DNA of 64,000 bases from Liolophura sinensis (lineage: Eukaryota; Mollusca; Polyplacophora; Chitonida; Chitonidae), in NCBI RefSeq assembly GCF_032854445.1, contig NC_088296.1, positions 26,841,448 through 26,905,447 of the forward strand, written 5' to 3'. The position numbers and the translations under genes were made by a program. Positions 36,593 through 47,504 of the stretch are shown one piece after another (position 1 is the stretch's first letter; every line of letters begins with the position of its first letter). The notes under the pieces are model-generated. The model searched no databases, had not been told where the DNA came from, and worked only from the letters and a program-made list of their open reading frames with translations.

Positions 36593-37504
36593 TACTCCAA
36601 AGACAAGTTGCTTACAGCCATACATTGAAGAACTCCAACTGTTTTGTTTTTCATACATATATACATTAATTATATGTTTATTTACAAAATAGATCCAAAT
36701 GTGTGAACATTTCAACAGGTTCCTCCGTCGATACTGAATCTTCTTTCAGTCGCTAGGTGCATCTGTTAACCGAGTCAGTCACATTCACTCATTAGCCACA
36801 TTGCGACCTTTTTCACATCACCTTTCATCGCATTTCATATATTCATCTTCAATTGACAACCTCTAAAAATAAAATGAAAAATAATAAGTTTAGATCTAAC
36901 TTTGAAAGCGGTACCGTAGTCTTTATCACTTATAAATATCACGTTATATTTATCACGTGCACTTAACAAGGGGGATTTACATGTACTAAGCTTTACGTGA
37001 CTGGTGTAGGCTACACTCTATGTAGCAAAACTATCAAATCAAGATCGTGTTCCACAAAGCAATCTCGAGAAATCAGAAAAATCGACATTAGTGCATAATT
37101 TGGGGATTTGAAAATGATCATTTTAGCCACCTAAAAATAAACATTATCGTCAAAAAAATGTCTCTAAATTTAAACTTCCTTTTGCTCAAAAGTAAGGTTA
37201 TCTTGTCGAAAGTCAGAAACGGTTATAAGCAGTCTGCTGCCGTTAAGTTGGTTGAGAACTTGGCGTCTTGCGACCAACTCTGTAACTTTACAGCACTTTT
37301 GGTACACGTATCATGCTGGTCTCTTTCATGAATGGACGAGATCAGCGTGTGTAGAAACCGAACAACATTCCAAAAACGAACAAATGAATGAATGAATAAA
37401 TGAATGAAAAAAATTACAACACTTACTGTACACCGCGTTGAAAATTTCGAAGGACCACATGCAATTTATCACGGTTTCACACAGTCACATAGTTCTGTGT
37501 TTTC
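36593..37504. other. 3' flank of the minus-strand PDZ/trefoil gene
   Basis: AT-rich DNA with no exon or repeat recognised. A short (gaat)n-like tract lies at about 37384-37408. Confidence 0.4.
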
Positions 37505-37510
37505 TTTAAT
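37505..37510 (-). promoter_or_regulatory. candidate polyadenylation signal ATTAAA, PDZ/trefoil gene
   Basis: TTTAAT on the plus strand (ATTAAA on the coding strand) lies 18 bases past the stop codon. It is close to the stop, so another signal may be used. Confidence 0.35.
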
Positions 37511-37527
37511 CCTAATCACGCAGTGGG

Positions 37528-38962
37528 CTATTTGGCCGTACGTCGCACGGCTTCAATCGTTGCACCAATAAGGGCCAACAATCCTGAGAAGATGGAAGAC
37601 CCGGAAGAGATTTCTGGGGCACTGAAGTCTTGCGCGAAGACGATACTGTCAGGAGGCCGCTTTGTGACTGTCAAGTCGTGGTGATGAAGACTCAGTGTCC
37701 TATCTTCGTACGACACGTAGTGCTCTCTGTTCTTCAGGGATTCGTACAGGTCCCTTTCTCCGATCTTCCCGATGATGAAGAACCTCTCCGGATGTTCTAT
37801 ACCCGTGTATGGGTTTGCGCCCATGTCGTACCTCTTCAGTACGACCTCTGACCCATGTACTGCCAGGTAATAACCAGGCCTCTTTATCAGTTCTAGAGTT
37901 ACCACAAACACTGGTTTCTTAGCCCTGGTATCATATCCCACGTACGTGGTTCTATTAAACGCGTCCTTTCTCCGCCTTTTCGGAGTGGGAGTCAGTTTGT
38001 CTTGAGCACGACTGTTGAAGCTGATGTAAACGTTGTGATATTTTGGCTTCAGGTGTATTTGCACAATATCGTGGACTGTTCCTACGACACGAGACTGGAA
38101 CAACACTCCGCCATATCCGCTGATGTGTGAGCGTTGTCGAGAGGCGTATACTCTGGCAGTTTCCATTCTTATAATATTGACTCGAACAATGAGTTCAATT
38201 TTGAGGAATTCCTGATATCCGCTGGAGTAGTCTCCCTTGTTCTGACGACGAACAGTGAGCGTGAAGGCCAAGGTTTCCTGGTGAGATGTTCGTATTACAT
38301 CTCTTAGTGACTTCTGGACGTCGCTTGGCTTCTGGCCGTAAAGACGAAGGTCGTTTACTCTTAGTATCTCCTCTTCTTGTTTTAACTCAGCTACTGAGAA
38401 GGCAGAATTCTCTGTTATGTCAACCACAGTATACCGATGTGTGTTTTGGGAATCCCGATGTGAAGCTATAAATAGACCAGTGTGAATTTTCTCTGGTAGC
38501 CCGTCCAGTTTAACCATGAGCTCTTCAGCCTCTCGTGTTTCGCCGGGCCACGAATCGTCATGTGGACCAGGGCTGTCCTCCGAGTCACCCCCTGTCGGTG
38601 GATCGAAGAGAGTTGCTGGACACTCTAAACAAGCAATGTGAAAATACTGTGAGTGTTACACAGGTCACAAAAATTTTTTTAACATTTAGAACTAGAAACT
38701 CAGCACATAGGCGCACAACACTTGATGTTAATGTCAACACGTGTTAATGTGACAGTAATGCTAGACTGGGCCTAAAACATTTTAGTACCATTTTTTTACC
38801 ACATCTTATATGTTGGATTTAACATTAAGTACAATATTTAACATCCCAGTGTTAAGATCTTAGGATTATACCTGTGTCTATCAGTCCACAAATCTCCTCC
38901 ATATCCAGCGCCGTTATGTTGGTTGCGTTTACCACAAACGAAGCGTTACGTCTTGATGCCAT
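37528..38962 (-). CDS. PDZ-like plus beta-trefoil-like (FGF/IL-1-type) protein (2 exons)
   Basis: Exon 1 is 38962-38872 (ATG to ACA G|GTATAA) and exon 2 is 38624-37528 (ttgtttag|AGTGTCC to stop), joined in phase 1: 1188 nt, 395 aa. Residues 1-66 are polar and acidic. Residues 67-160 look like a PDZ domain, with a TGLFI carboxylate-loop-like segment at 79-83 and the E-N-S-A-F...E-E-E-I-L-R-V-N-D pattern at 103-122. Residues 203-350 are beta-rich; GYYLAVHGSEVVLKRY (281-296) and ERFFIIG...LYESLKNREHYVSYED (310-338) fit FGF/IL-1-type beta-trefoil repeats. A basic cluster KRRRK (246-250) could be a nuclear signal. The C-terminus (373-389) is hydrophobic. No signal peptide seen. The domain calls rest on pattern, not on a search; the real gene is well supported by length and splice phase. 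Confidence 0.8.
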
Positions 38963-39002
38963 GATGATTTTTTTGTGTCTGAATAGTGCAAGCGGAGCGA
39001 GA

Positions 39003-39009
39003 ATTTATA
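39003..39009 (-). promoter_or_regulatory. TATA box of the PDZ/trefoil gene
   Basis: TATAAAT on the coding strand, 41-47 bases upstream of the ATG at 38962. This would place the transcription start about 15 bases before the ATG. Confidence 0.55.
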
Positions 39010-39030
39010 CATGCTGGCTTATCTGGAGCT

Positions 39031-39040
39031 GGGAAATCCC
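39031..39040. promoter_or_regulatory. kappaB-type site 1
   Basis: GGGAAATCCC fits the NF-kappaB consensus GGGRNWYYCC on both strands. It lies about 70 bases upstream of the ATG, just beyond the TATA box. Confidence 0.5.
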
Positions 39041-39042
39041 CC

Positions 39043-39050
39043 TGACGTAA
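39043..39050. promoter_or_regulatory. CRE/ATF-like site
   Basis: TGACGTAA, one base from the cAMP-response palindrome TGACGTCA, three bases from kappaB site 1. Confidence 0.4.
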
Positions 39051-39183
39051 AAAACCCCGACTATATTTAGCACCACATCTGCTCATAACGGTCACGCGAA
39101 CGCTTATTATTCAGATCGGCTATAACCATGGTATTTTATACCTCTAGTGAAATTTGTGTGGACAACCGCGGTGTAACAAAGTG

Positions 39184-39193
39184 GGGGAATCCC
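39184..39193. promoter_or_regulatory. kappaB-type site 2
   Basis: GGGGAATCCC (followed by a further C) fits GGGRNWYYCC, about 225 bases upstream of the ATG. Confidence 0.45.
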
Positions 39194-39291
39194 CTCATAC
39201 ACAGCTGTACATCCAGGTTATATGACCACATAACCTATACATATATACGAAAACTGTAAACAAAAAACTCACAGCTGACACAAGTAAAGTG

Positions 39292-39301
39292 GGGGTTTTC
39301 C
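39292..39301. promoter_or_regulatory. kappaB-type site 3
   Basis: GGGGTTTTCC fits GGGRNWYYCC, about 335 bases upstream of the ATG. Confidence 0.4.
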
Positions 39302-39526
39302 GATTACAAATCCACCGCAGCACATGGTCAGCAAGCTTATCGGTTGAACCCAACTCTAGTTACTTCTTCTACGGCTTTACATCAGATTTTGTTGTTGCTT
39401 TGGGGGACATGTGCTGGTGGTTTTCCTCACTCATATAACTGGACTGTCGTCATAAATGTGCTACACGTGTAGTAAAATACTACTGTACTTGTGATGCACT
39501 AATTTATCTATTTATTTACTTGACTG

Positions 39527-39765
39527 ACCGATGGCTCACTTCACAGAGCGTCCGCTTCGAGGGCAGTAGGCCCTAGATCCAGGTTCAATCCTGCGTCGGG
39601 TCACACCCCATTGGGGCGCATTAGTTGCCTTCGGTAAGTCGTCCCAGTAAAGCAGCACTAGATAAAAGAGCGGTGGAAATCAGTCCTGCAACACATTACA
39701 TGCAGTCATATGACTGAAAAATTGTTAAGCACAAAGCTAAACCACAAGCACTCACTCACTTTTTT
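39527..39765 (+). mobile_element. tRNA-derived SINE (family B), near full length
   Basis: The tRNA-like head has 'gatggctcacttcacagagc' and a B-box 'aggttcaatcctg'. The body reads 'agcagcactagataaaagag' and 'agtcctgcaacacattacat', and the element ends in ttgttaagcacaaagctaaa and an (actc)n tail. The same body and tail recur at 57560-57722. Confidence 0.75.
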
Positions 39766-39836
39766 ACATATCGGCAACGGTGGCCATTATTATGGTTAGA
39801 ATAAACCGGATGGAGAATAAACTTGTTACACATATT

Positions 39837-40022
39837 GTTTTCCTCTCCGGCCGTAATTGGGAAGGTCTGGCTGCAACCTGCGGATGGTCGTGGGGTTCCC
39901 CCGGGCTCTGCCCGGTTTCCTCCCACCATAATGGTGGCCGCCGTCGTATAAGTGAAATATTTTTGAGTATGGCGTAAAACACCAATCAAATAAATAAATA
40001 AATAAATAAATAAATAAATACA
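39837..40022 (+). mobile_element. SINE family A, well preserved 3' two-thirds
   Basis: 'gccgtaattgggaaggtctg', 'gctctgcccggtttcctccc', 'accataatggtggccgccgt', 'cgtataagtgaaatattttt', then aaacaccaatc and a long (aaat)n tail. Confidence 0.92.
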
Positions 40023-41208
40023 TATTGTTTAAGAGTAGTGGCATTAACTGGGACATACGGTAGTTGGCAAATGATCAAACGTATCTCATGAAGTCCGACT
40101 TCTTGCATGTCCATTTTCAGCGTATAGTGTTTTATTTTAATTGTATTTTTTTGTGTGTTTATTTTTCTGGCATAAATAGAAGTGCTGTACTTTCTGGTAG
40201 AGCGACGCAGAGATAACATCGGTTACACAGAAGTTCAAGATGTGTACACAAAATGATACCACGCATAGGATGAAATCCGACTTGTCAGTTTATCTCACAT
40301 AGGTCTTTATTCTAACTTTTTTGTTGTTGAGAAGTTTCCTTGATAAAATTAAAAACACTACTTTCTGGTAAAATGACTATGAGGTAACGTCACTTACATG
40401 ACAGTACGAGAACCGTCTATTCGCGAGAGAGTTTTACCTACACGTCATTCTTCCTCAAATAGGCAATGATTTCATGGTGGTATTTATTTACATCTTTCCT
40501 ACAACGGTGATACGCTTGAGAGAATCGCTCTGCACAATGTGTACCATACAAACTGGCACTCCGATATATGACAACGATATATCAGAGCATCCACAAGATC
40601 TGACGTCGAAGTGAACGATGTGGTTGATTTGCTGTCACCTGCCGAAAGCCGTTGGCTTACCCCCGCTTATTACCTATCGTGCTGAAAACACAGTCATTAG
40701 GCTACTGCATGTACATTTCAGTCACGCCTTACGCATGTGTCAGCTCAGACCGTGAGCATCGACAGCATCCTGACGCGCAGCCCCTAGGCTCGAAGGACTG
40801 AAGGCCTGACTTTGTGCTGTCCAGACAAAACGCTTTTTGAGACATTTTTCTAGCGTATTCATTCTTTTTATCCACTTGTTTCGTGTGTAAATTATGACCC
40901 ATTGATGAATCACTGGGAAATACAGCCACACAATAAACTTTTATAATCTCATTACGTATACATATGTATAATCTTATGAAAAGTAATAACCCCGAAGCAT
41001 GGAATACCTCATTTACACAAGCGTAACGGACCGTGTTCTGTTTAGGACATTCCAAATTCTGTTGATTTACGATGATTCTTCGATCTTCCTAGTGGAAACA
41101 TATCATTCAGAATAAAGAATGTAAAGTACATCCACAAAAATAAACTGACAAAATTCGTAAATTCGGCAATAAACTTTGAAAGAAATGGATATCTACTCAG
41201 TTGAAACG
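40023..41208. other. no recognisable gene
   Basis: A weak duplication (ctactttctggtaaaatgac at about 40360 versus gtactttctggtagagcgac at about 40188) is the only structure seen. Confidence 0.35.
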
Positions 41209-41445
41209 TTTTCTGCGTGGTGAAAGCGCTTTCCTCGCGGTGTAAATATCTTCTTGGCGGAGAAAAGGTTTACTCCTCGCGGAAAAGGTTTAGCCCTACA
41301 TTACGGACAAAAGGGTCACACCGCGGACAAAATGTTTACAACGCAAACAAAATGTTTACATCATGGACAAACGGATTATAGGAGGGATAAAATTACACCG
41401 ATGACATAATGTTTACACTGGGGAAAAAGTGTTTCCCGCTGTGTT
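41209..41445. repeat. degenerate ~21-bp tandem repeat
   Basis: 'gcggacaaaatgtttacaac', 'gcaaacaaaatgtttacatc' and 'gcggtgtaaatatcttcttg' follow one another with heavy divergence. Confidence 0.55.
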
Positions 41446-42870
41446 TTTTTGAAGGTAATAGCTGTATTCATTAAATTTGTCTAAACTGTTTCTGTGTCTG
41501 CCTTAATTCACCTTGGCGTATACTTTAATGGTAAGAATTCCGAATGGCACTTACAGACCACCGTAGTATTAAGCGAGATACACTGTGGCAAATATTATGC
41601 AGAAGTGGTCTGTACGCGTAATAACCAGTGTGATACCTGCAGTTTTAATTACCACTACTGTTTAAAATTTTTTTGACGTGATAAACCTGTGTAATGTGAT
41701 TCAATTAACAAACTGGGTCAAGATTACTGTGTATTTTACTACCTCGAACTTCTGAAATGAATGAATGATTATGACTTTACGCCACATCGGGTATATTTCT
41801 GCCATATCGTGGCGATGAACTTCTGAAATAAGTTTAGTAAACTTGCGTGGAAGGTAATTCAGAATTAAACATTACTATGTGCACACTCTTTAGAAAAGTC
41901 TTCACTGTTTCTGAATTCTACTAGGGTACATTTTAGCATAAATCGGACAACAGATTTTCTATTAAACTTGAGAGATTTATTGTTTTAGTACAGTTTCCTT
42001 TAGGGTAGGCCCTATGCTTTTTTCTGAAAAAAAAAAATAAATAAATAAAGAAAAAAGATGACATATATGCAATTTGTGTGAGCTTACAGATTTACCGTGT
42101 AGCTTTATCACACTAAATCGCTAGGAATGGGCCTGAAATCGTCAATGCTGTTTCGATTTGCCTTTATATTTGTACATATCTATGTAAACAGTATATTATA
42201 GTCCGTCATGACAAATAACACACCTCACCCACTCTGGACGTAAACCAGATTGGCTGACCTTTTCATCGTTACATAATTATACATGCTGTGACATCATGTA
42301 TGTATCAACTATTGTTGTGATTCCGGTGATAACCTACGCAGATTTGTGCGGCTCAGGAAAACAACATCGTGTATACTGTTGTTAGAAGGCTCATAAAGCC
42401 ATGTATATTAGTCTCTCTAAACCAGACCGTCATAACCTGGTTTTCTTAGGGCGACGGTCCTCTGCATAAGGAGAGTACATGTATATCAACCAATGGAATA
42501 TCACTACAGTAGTCATGGTATACACATAGCACGAACCAGAGCAAACAAATGAAGAGAACGTTGCTATACCTGCTTATTGGCTAACAATGTGACCTGGTTT
42601 ATCGACACATCATTTTTTAGAATTCCCCAGTGGGGTGGACGAGATTTGGCAGTAGTTCATTACCTGGTTGGCCTTAGGCCCGTTGACCATGTGCCAACCA
42701 GGTGTATATGTCTTTTTTTGTCCGCTGGCACGCGACGTCCGTATCAAAAGAATCGCAGCATAACGGGCACAATCCGTGTAGAGTGTACTGAGTAGGTATT
42801 ACAAGTATTAATACTGGTCAGTAAGTTTCATAAAATTTGTTAAAGATACGTAGTTTATTCCCCGTACTCC
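41446..42870. other. no recognisable gene
   Basis: 41757-41830 (gactttacgccacatcggg, atatcgtggcg) looks like the 3' end of another SINE family. Otherwise unique. Confidence 0.35.
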
Positions 42871-43025
42871 GGTTGTTTATTTATTTGATTGGTGTTTTAC
42901 GCCGCACTTCAGAGAATATTTCCCTTTTACGACGTCGTTCAGCATTTTGGTGGGAGGAAACCAGGTAAAGGCTAAGGGAAACTCATGACCATCCACAGGA
43001 GCTTCACATAAGCTGAATATGGAAC
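42871..43025 (-). mobile_element. SINE family A, head-truncated
   Basis: 'gattggtgttttacgccgca', 'agaatatttcccttttacga', 'cagcattttggtgggaggaa'. It breaks down after 'aactcatgaccatccacagg'. Confidence 0.85.
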
Positions 43026-43172
43026 AAAGCTCAAGAACCATCTAACAAATAAATAAATGTTAGTATCTATACATAGAGGATATGAAATGAGTATCCCGAA
43101 GATGTCAAATTTATTAAACGAGAGTAGTAGTTAATGAAAACTAATACGAATTCAATAGATTTGATATTGATT

Positions 43173-43372
43173 TTTTTTTTTTTTGATTGGTGTTTTACGC
43201 CGTACTCAAGAATATTTCACTTATACGACGGCGGCCAACATTATGGTGAGCAGAAACCTCCCCGGGGGAAACCCACGACCATCCGCAGGTTGCTGACAGA
43301 CCTTCCCAATTACGGCCGGAAAGAAAGCCAGCATGAGCTGGACTTGAACTTACAGCCACCGCATTGGTGAGG
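43173..43372 (-). mobile_element. SINE family A, well preserved
   Basis: 'gattggtgttttacgccgta', 'cacttatacgacggcggcca', 'cgaccatccgcaggttgctg', 'acagaccttcccaattacgg' and 'gacttgaacttacagccacc'. Its 'gttgctgacagacctt' is the segment that appears to have expanded in the copy at 63335. Confidence 0.9.
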
Positions 43373-43504
43373 ATTTGATATTGAGGGTCACGAATTTCAT
43401 ATCCTATTTATCCCATAAATGCCTTATTTTGAATTTATAGCGGAAAAATCACCACAGTTAAAAGTTTTCGGAAACCGCACCGACGTCTTATCGCGTAGTG
43501 ATAT

Positions 43505-43509
<5 letters not shown>

Positions 43510-43541
<32 letters not shown>
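43510..43541. repeat. (TA)n microsatellite
   Basis: An uninterrupted TA run of about 16 units within 43508-43541. Confidence 0.95.
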
Positions 43542-43543
<2 letters not shown>

Positions 43544-44470
43544 AGTGAAGCGTCATCAGTAAGTTACGAGTACATGGCGGAGTATAATACAGTACAAACA
43601 AAATTTGTTTACATAACGACCTTTTTCATACCATAGACGTGTCAAAAGTTTGTTTTACACAATATAACAATACCTTCATATTTATAACAAGAATATTACA
43701 TTTTACCACATAAAGAATTACTGTCTAAAAATAAACAAATCTCCCGTTCGCTGAGTACACGCCGTGCAACATTCAAAAGACAACTAACAGATTAACTTAG
43801 CGAAGGTTAAACAAGAGAAACAGTCTACAGAGTTGTAACAGTTAATTGGAATTTAGACATCAGCTAATTTTTTGTGAAGATTCGGGTGACATTTAAATTG
43901 GTTTCAGTTTCCCGGATAATGCCAAAATTAGTAAAGCACAAAGTTTTAGGCCTATAGAATAATGTTAAGAAAAATAATGGCCAACCCGATGTTTCCGTTC
44001 TGGGGATTTTACTTAGCCTTCGTGGCGATAGCCCTATATCATAGTCAATGCCGAGAATTTCCACATTTATTCGATTATCTCTTGTCACATTTATAACTCT
44101 GGCGCCTCCTTTTTTTTTTGGTCACATTTTACGATATCCCCAAATAAAAAGTCGGCCATGCTGACATTTGCAGACGACAAGAAAACGTTGTAGAAAAAGT
44201 TGTAAAAAATGTAGTCCCTGTCCAACCGAGTTGTAACTTTTGATTGGTCGATTTGATGAATGATAAGATACACGGACCAATCAAAATGTCGGAATTTATA
44301 TTACACGTGGTGCATATCAAAACGATGTCATGCCTTTATTGCTCGAAAACAAAACATTTATGGGATAAAAATATATACATATATAATATCTTATGTGATT
44401 GACAAGAAGAAGGTCGTCATTTCATAGGATAAAGTTAAAGTCGATGGCAACGGGTTTTTAAAAAATGGCA
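43542..44470. other. no recognisable feature
   Basis: AT-rich unique DNA. Confidence 0.4.
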
Positions 44471-44479
44471 ACTGCCTGA

Positions 44480-45510
44480 AAAACCTTATTGTGGTTGTTG
44501 ATGGGACATAAACTGGATCTTGTATTGATCCTCAAAATATCGAGGGCACGTAATTATCTGTAAAGTCAACTTCGAGCATAAGTATGACTGTGACAATGAA
44601 ACAGTAAATGGTCAATACTATCCTCCACAACACACTCCTGACAGAGGCCTGTATCATGGAGGGCAAAACGAAATAAATACAAATGTGTTGGTATATGACC
44701 AGATAATAATCTAACAACAAGGATTTCATCATGGCAGCAGCGAAAAATTATAATTGAGAGACATTCTACCCTTTCAGAGTTGTCCCAGTCTCGTTGCCAA
44801 ATATCAATAAACTTATAAACATAACGGAACAGGAATGGAAATGTCAGGAAAGGAAAGTGCCTGTTTGGCTAAACTGTCGGCCAACCCGTTGCCAGCTGTG
44901 CCGACATGAGCCGGTACCCACTCGAAAGATACTGAAATACCAATAGAATAAAGATCAGTACATAAATACAATAGTTGGTATACAAATTTAGAAGATGTTT
45001 TCCAAGTATATTTGGTGATGGTCTGTGAAGAAGATGATGAATCTGTAAAAATAACAGCTGAGGTCGGTTTTAAATCTAACAGAAAATTTAAAGCACAATC
45101 AAATCAGATAATCTAAACGATTTATTATACTTTAACTGTGGTATGGTGAAGGATGCCCCCACTAATTTGGTATCGAAGCATTTTGAAGCGTTTGTAAATA
45201 CATGAAGATGTCGTGACCAATTACAATGAAATTGAACCTTGGCACATAACAGACACACTGCTGAATTGTCACATTTACTGATCTTTGAGTGTATTTCCGC
45301 GGATGTACATGGTATGTACCATTTAAATCATTACACTGTAATAAAGAAGACATTTGTTTGGGTGTATAACTGAAAGGTACTGCATGAGAATCCTGTAAAT
45401 CATACAAACACTCACAAAATTAAGTTTGAAGAACAGTAGAGGTAGAGTTATTAACAGGCAACAAGGATGAGAGAGAAGCTACGAGAGCTCGGACAACGGT
45501 GGATGTACAA
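44480..45510 (-). pseudogene. decayed non-LTR LINE ORF2 C-terminus (RNase H and cysteine motif)
   Basis: Read on the minus strand, the segment around 45060-44860 gives a TDSSSSS active-site-like start and WVPAHVGTAGNGLADSLAKQ, an RNase H C-terminal block. Around 44690-44590 it gives RLLSGHIPTHLYL followed by a C-x2-C...H-x4-C pattern, typical of the end of I/Jockey-type LINE proteins. Stops and frameshifts interrupt every frame, and the 5' side runs into the assembly gap. Not functional. Confidence 0.75.
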
Positions 45511-45519
45511 GGGGCACTC

Positions 45520-45719
45520 NNNNNNNNNNNNNNNNNNNNNNNNNNNNNNNNNNNNNNNNNNNNNNNNNNNNNNNNNNNNNNNNNNNNNNNNNNNNNNNNN
45601 NNNNNNNNNNNNNNNNNNNNNNNNNNNNNNNNNNNNNNNNNNNNNNNNNNNNNNNNNNNNNNNNNNNNNNNNNNNNNNNNNNNNNNNNNNNNNNNNNNNN
45701 NNNNNNNNNNNNNNNNNNN
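45520..45719. other. assembly gap (200 N)
   Basis: Exactly 200 undetermined bases, a common placeholder length, so the true gap size is unknown. Confidence 0.99.
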
Positions 45720-45794
45720 TGACACACAGGCTGACATGGCTAATGTTAAAGTTTCTAGAAGGCAACGCCCCATTCGTACATCTACGTTGTGTTG

Positions 45795-46660
45795 ATTTGA
45801 GGACGACCAGACCAATTAAGCTGTGTCTGACAGTCAGTGATACGATCAAGTAAAGACAACTCCTTAATCTGAGTGATCGTTTTCCAGCCAAACTACATGT
45901 AACCATCTTACAGTACTTACCTGTCGACACAAAGCCCACTTCTCAACTTGGTGAAACTTAGCAGAGTGAAATAGAACATGCGTAGTTCGGAGAAATGCAC
46001 GTGATCTGTGCAGTTGGAGGTAAATCCCTGAGTATGTTTGTACACGTTTATACTCCGTGAATCTCAACAATGGTCCCCGCAGCTGGCTATAGCGCGCTTA
46101 GACTATAACTACAATAGTTGCCCATTGGATTCAAGCGGCATTACCCTCGTGGGGTCTCCGGGCTGAAAAGAATAGAACGTCAGTCTACTTGGCAAGCTTG
46201 TCGGAACCTAGAGCTCTGCCGTGTGCCATCGGTGAAATATAATGGACTCACATCTCCGATATTTGTATGAAAGGCCGTAGAGAAATAGGTCTATTTGTGT
46301 TTGCCCTGGGTTGCGACCCTTCATTAAAGAGAACGGTCTTTTTGAGATTTTCAAGCCCAACACCCCACTTCATCTCTTACTTATTTAGAGACTAAAGATG
46401 GGATTGGCCCAGTTTGACCAATCGATTGGAGCAGATATGCTCCGAACTAAAATCGCAAGGAGTTGTTAATGTAAAGAGATTCACAACATAAAAGTGACAG
46501 TGACAGCAAACTCAATACGTACTTATCGATATTAAATAACCTCTCTTTTCCTCAGTCGATCTCAGTTTGCCGGTACTGTGCCCAAGTAGACCTATACATA
46601 CCTAATCCGTCCAGGTGCTTTACATGCCAAAAGTTGGGCATGGTAATGGCTAATGTAGAA
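45795..46660 (+). pseudogene. decayed LINE ORF1-like region, copy 1
   Basis: About 860 bp that match 51270-52235 in order: 'gacgaccagaccaattaagc', 'gatcaagtaaagacaactcc', 'cttacctgtcgacacaaa', 'gtgaaatagaa', 'aactaaaatcgcaaggagtt', 'atacctaatccgtccaggtg', 'tttacatgccaaaagttggg'. The last part reads Y-I-P-N-P-S-R-C-F-T-C-Q-K, the start of a CCHC zinc knuckle typical of LINE ORF1 (gag-like) proteins. Frames are broken. Confidence 0.6.
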
Positions 46661-47044
46661 ATAAATTGTTTCGCTTCCAATGTGCAGGAGAAGGCCATGG
46701 GGATTTGCTTCTAATGAGACAATACATGTTAAAATTGCGACGAAGCCTATAAGGCCTCCTCTGTCGACTGTTCTCTCTTTATAAAAGAGAAACAGGTCAC
46801 AGCTTTTCCAGAAGCACATCGCCTCGTCTCTTCCTCTAGGACTGTCCTGAACACTTCATTCATCAATGTGGTCAAGAGAGTATCAACACTAAATGACACT
46901 CAAATATCACTGACCTGTCGATGACTGGTGACGGTAAACCTAAAACAATATCTGTGAAAGAATTAACTAGCCTGTCAATAAAGCTACGTTTTCATCTGGT
47001 TCGGCCCTGATTAAAGGCATCACTGGACCTAAGTTTTTTAACAT
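46661..47044. other. no recognisable feature
   Basis: Spacer between LINE and SINE pieces. Confidence 0.35.
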
Positions 47045-47310
47045 CTCGGGGCGTCCGTGACCGAGGTGTTAATGTGCCAGCACGACGCAATATCACAATG
47101 GGATATCACCAATGCGGTTTCTGTGAATTCAAGTCCAGCCCAGGCTGTCTTCCTCTTGTACATAGGGAGGTCTTCCAGCAGCCTGCGGATGGTCATGGGT
47201 TCTCCGGGCTTTGCCTGGTTTCCTTTCACTACAATGTTGTCCGCCCTCGTATAAATGAAATATCCTTCTGTACGGTGTCAAAACACTGATCAAAAAAATA
47301 AATAAATACA
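47045..47310 (+). mobile_element. SINE family A, full length
   Basis: The head 'tctcggggcgtccgtgaccg' carries an A-box-like segment. B-box 'gtgaattcaagtccagc', body 'cagcctgcggatggtcatgg', 3' end 'ctgtacggtgtcaaaacact' and an (aaat)n tail are all present. It sits between LINE pieces, so it may have inserted into the older element. Confidence 0.85.
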
Positions 47311-47504
47311 TTAAATCAACAGATTTGCCTAGAGCAATAGCATTGTTTTGCTGCAGGAAGTCCTGAATCTTTAGTTGTCAGCACTAAAAATGGTGATCTG
47401 TGGTCTTAACAACTTACAGTACTTGTAGTCATAGTAACATTTTTTGTAAGTTTCTCATCACATTTGTCATCTGAGCCATTGGAGACTCTCTTAGGCTTGT
47501 TTAA

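Noticed and set aside
37630-38471. Plus-strand frames over the PDZ/trefoil exon
   Set aside because: They are antisense shadows of the well supported minus-strand exon.
45420-45939. Frames containing long X runs
   Set aside because: They are created by translating the 200-N assembly gap.
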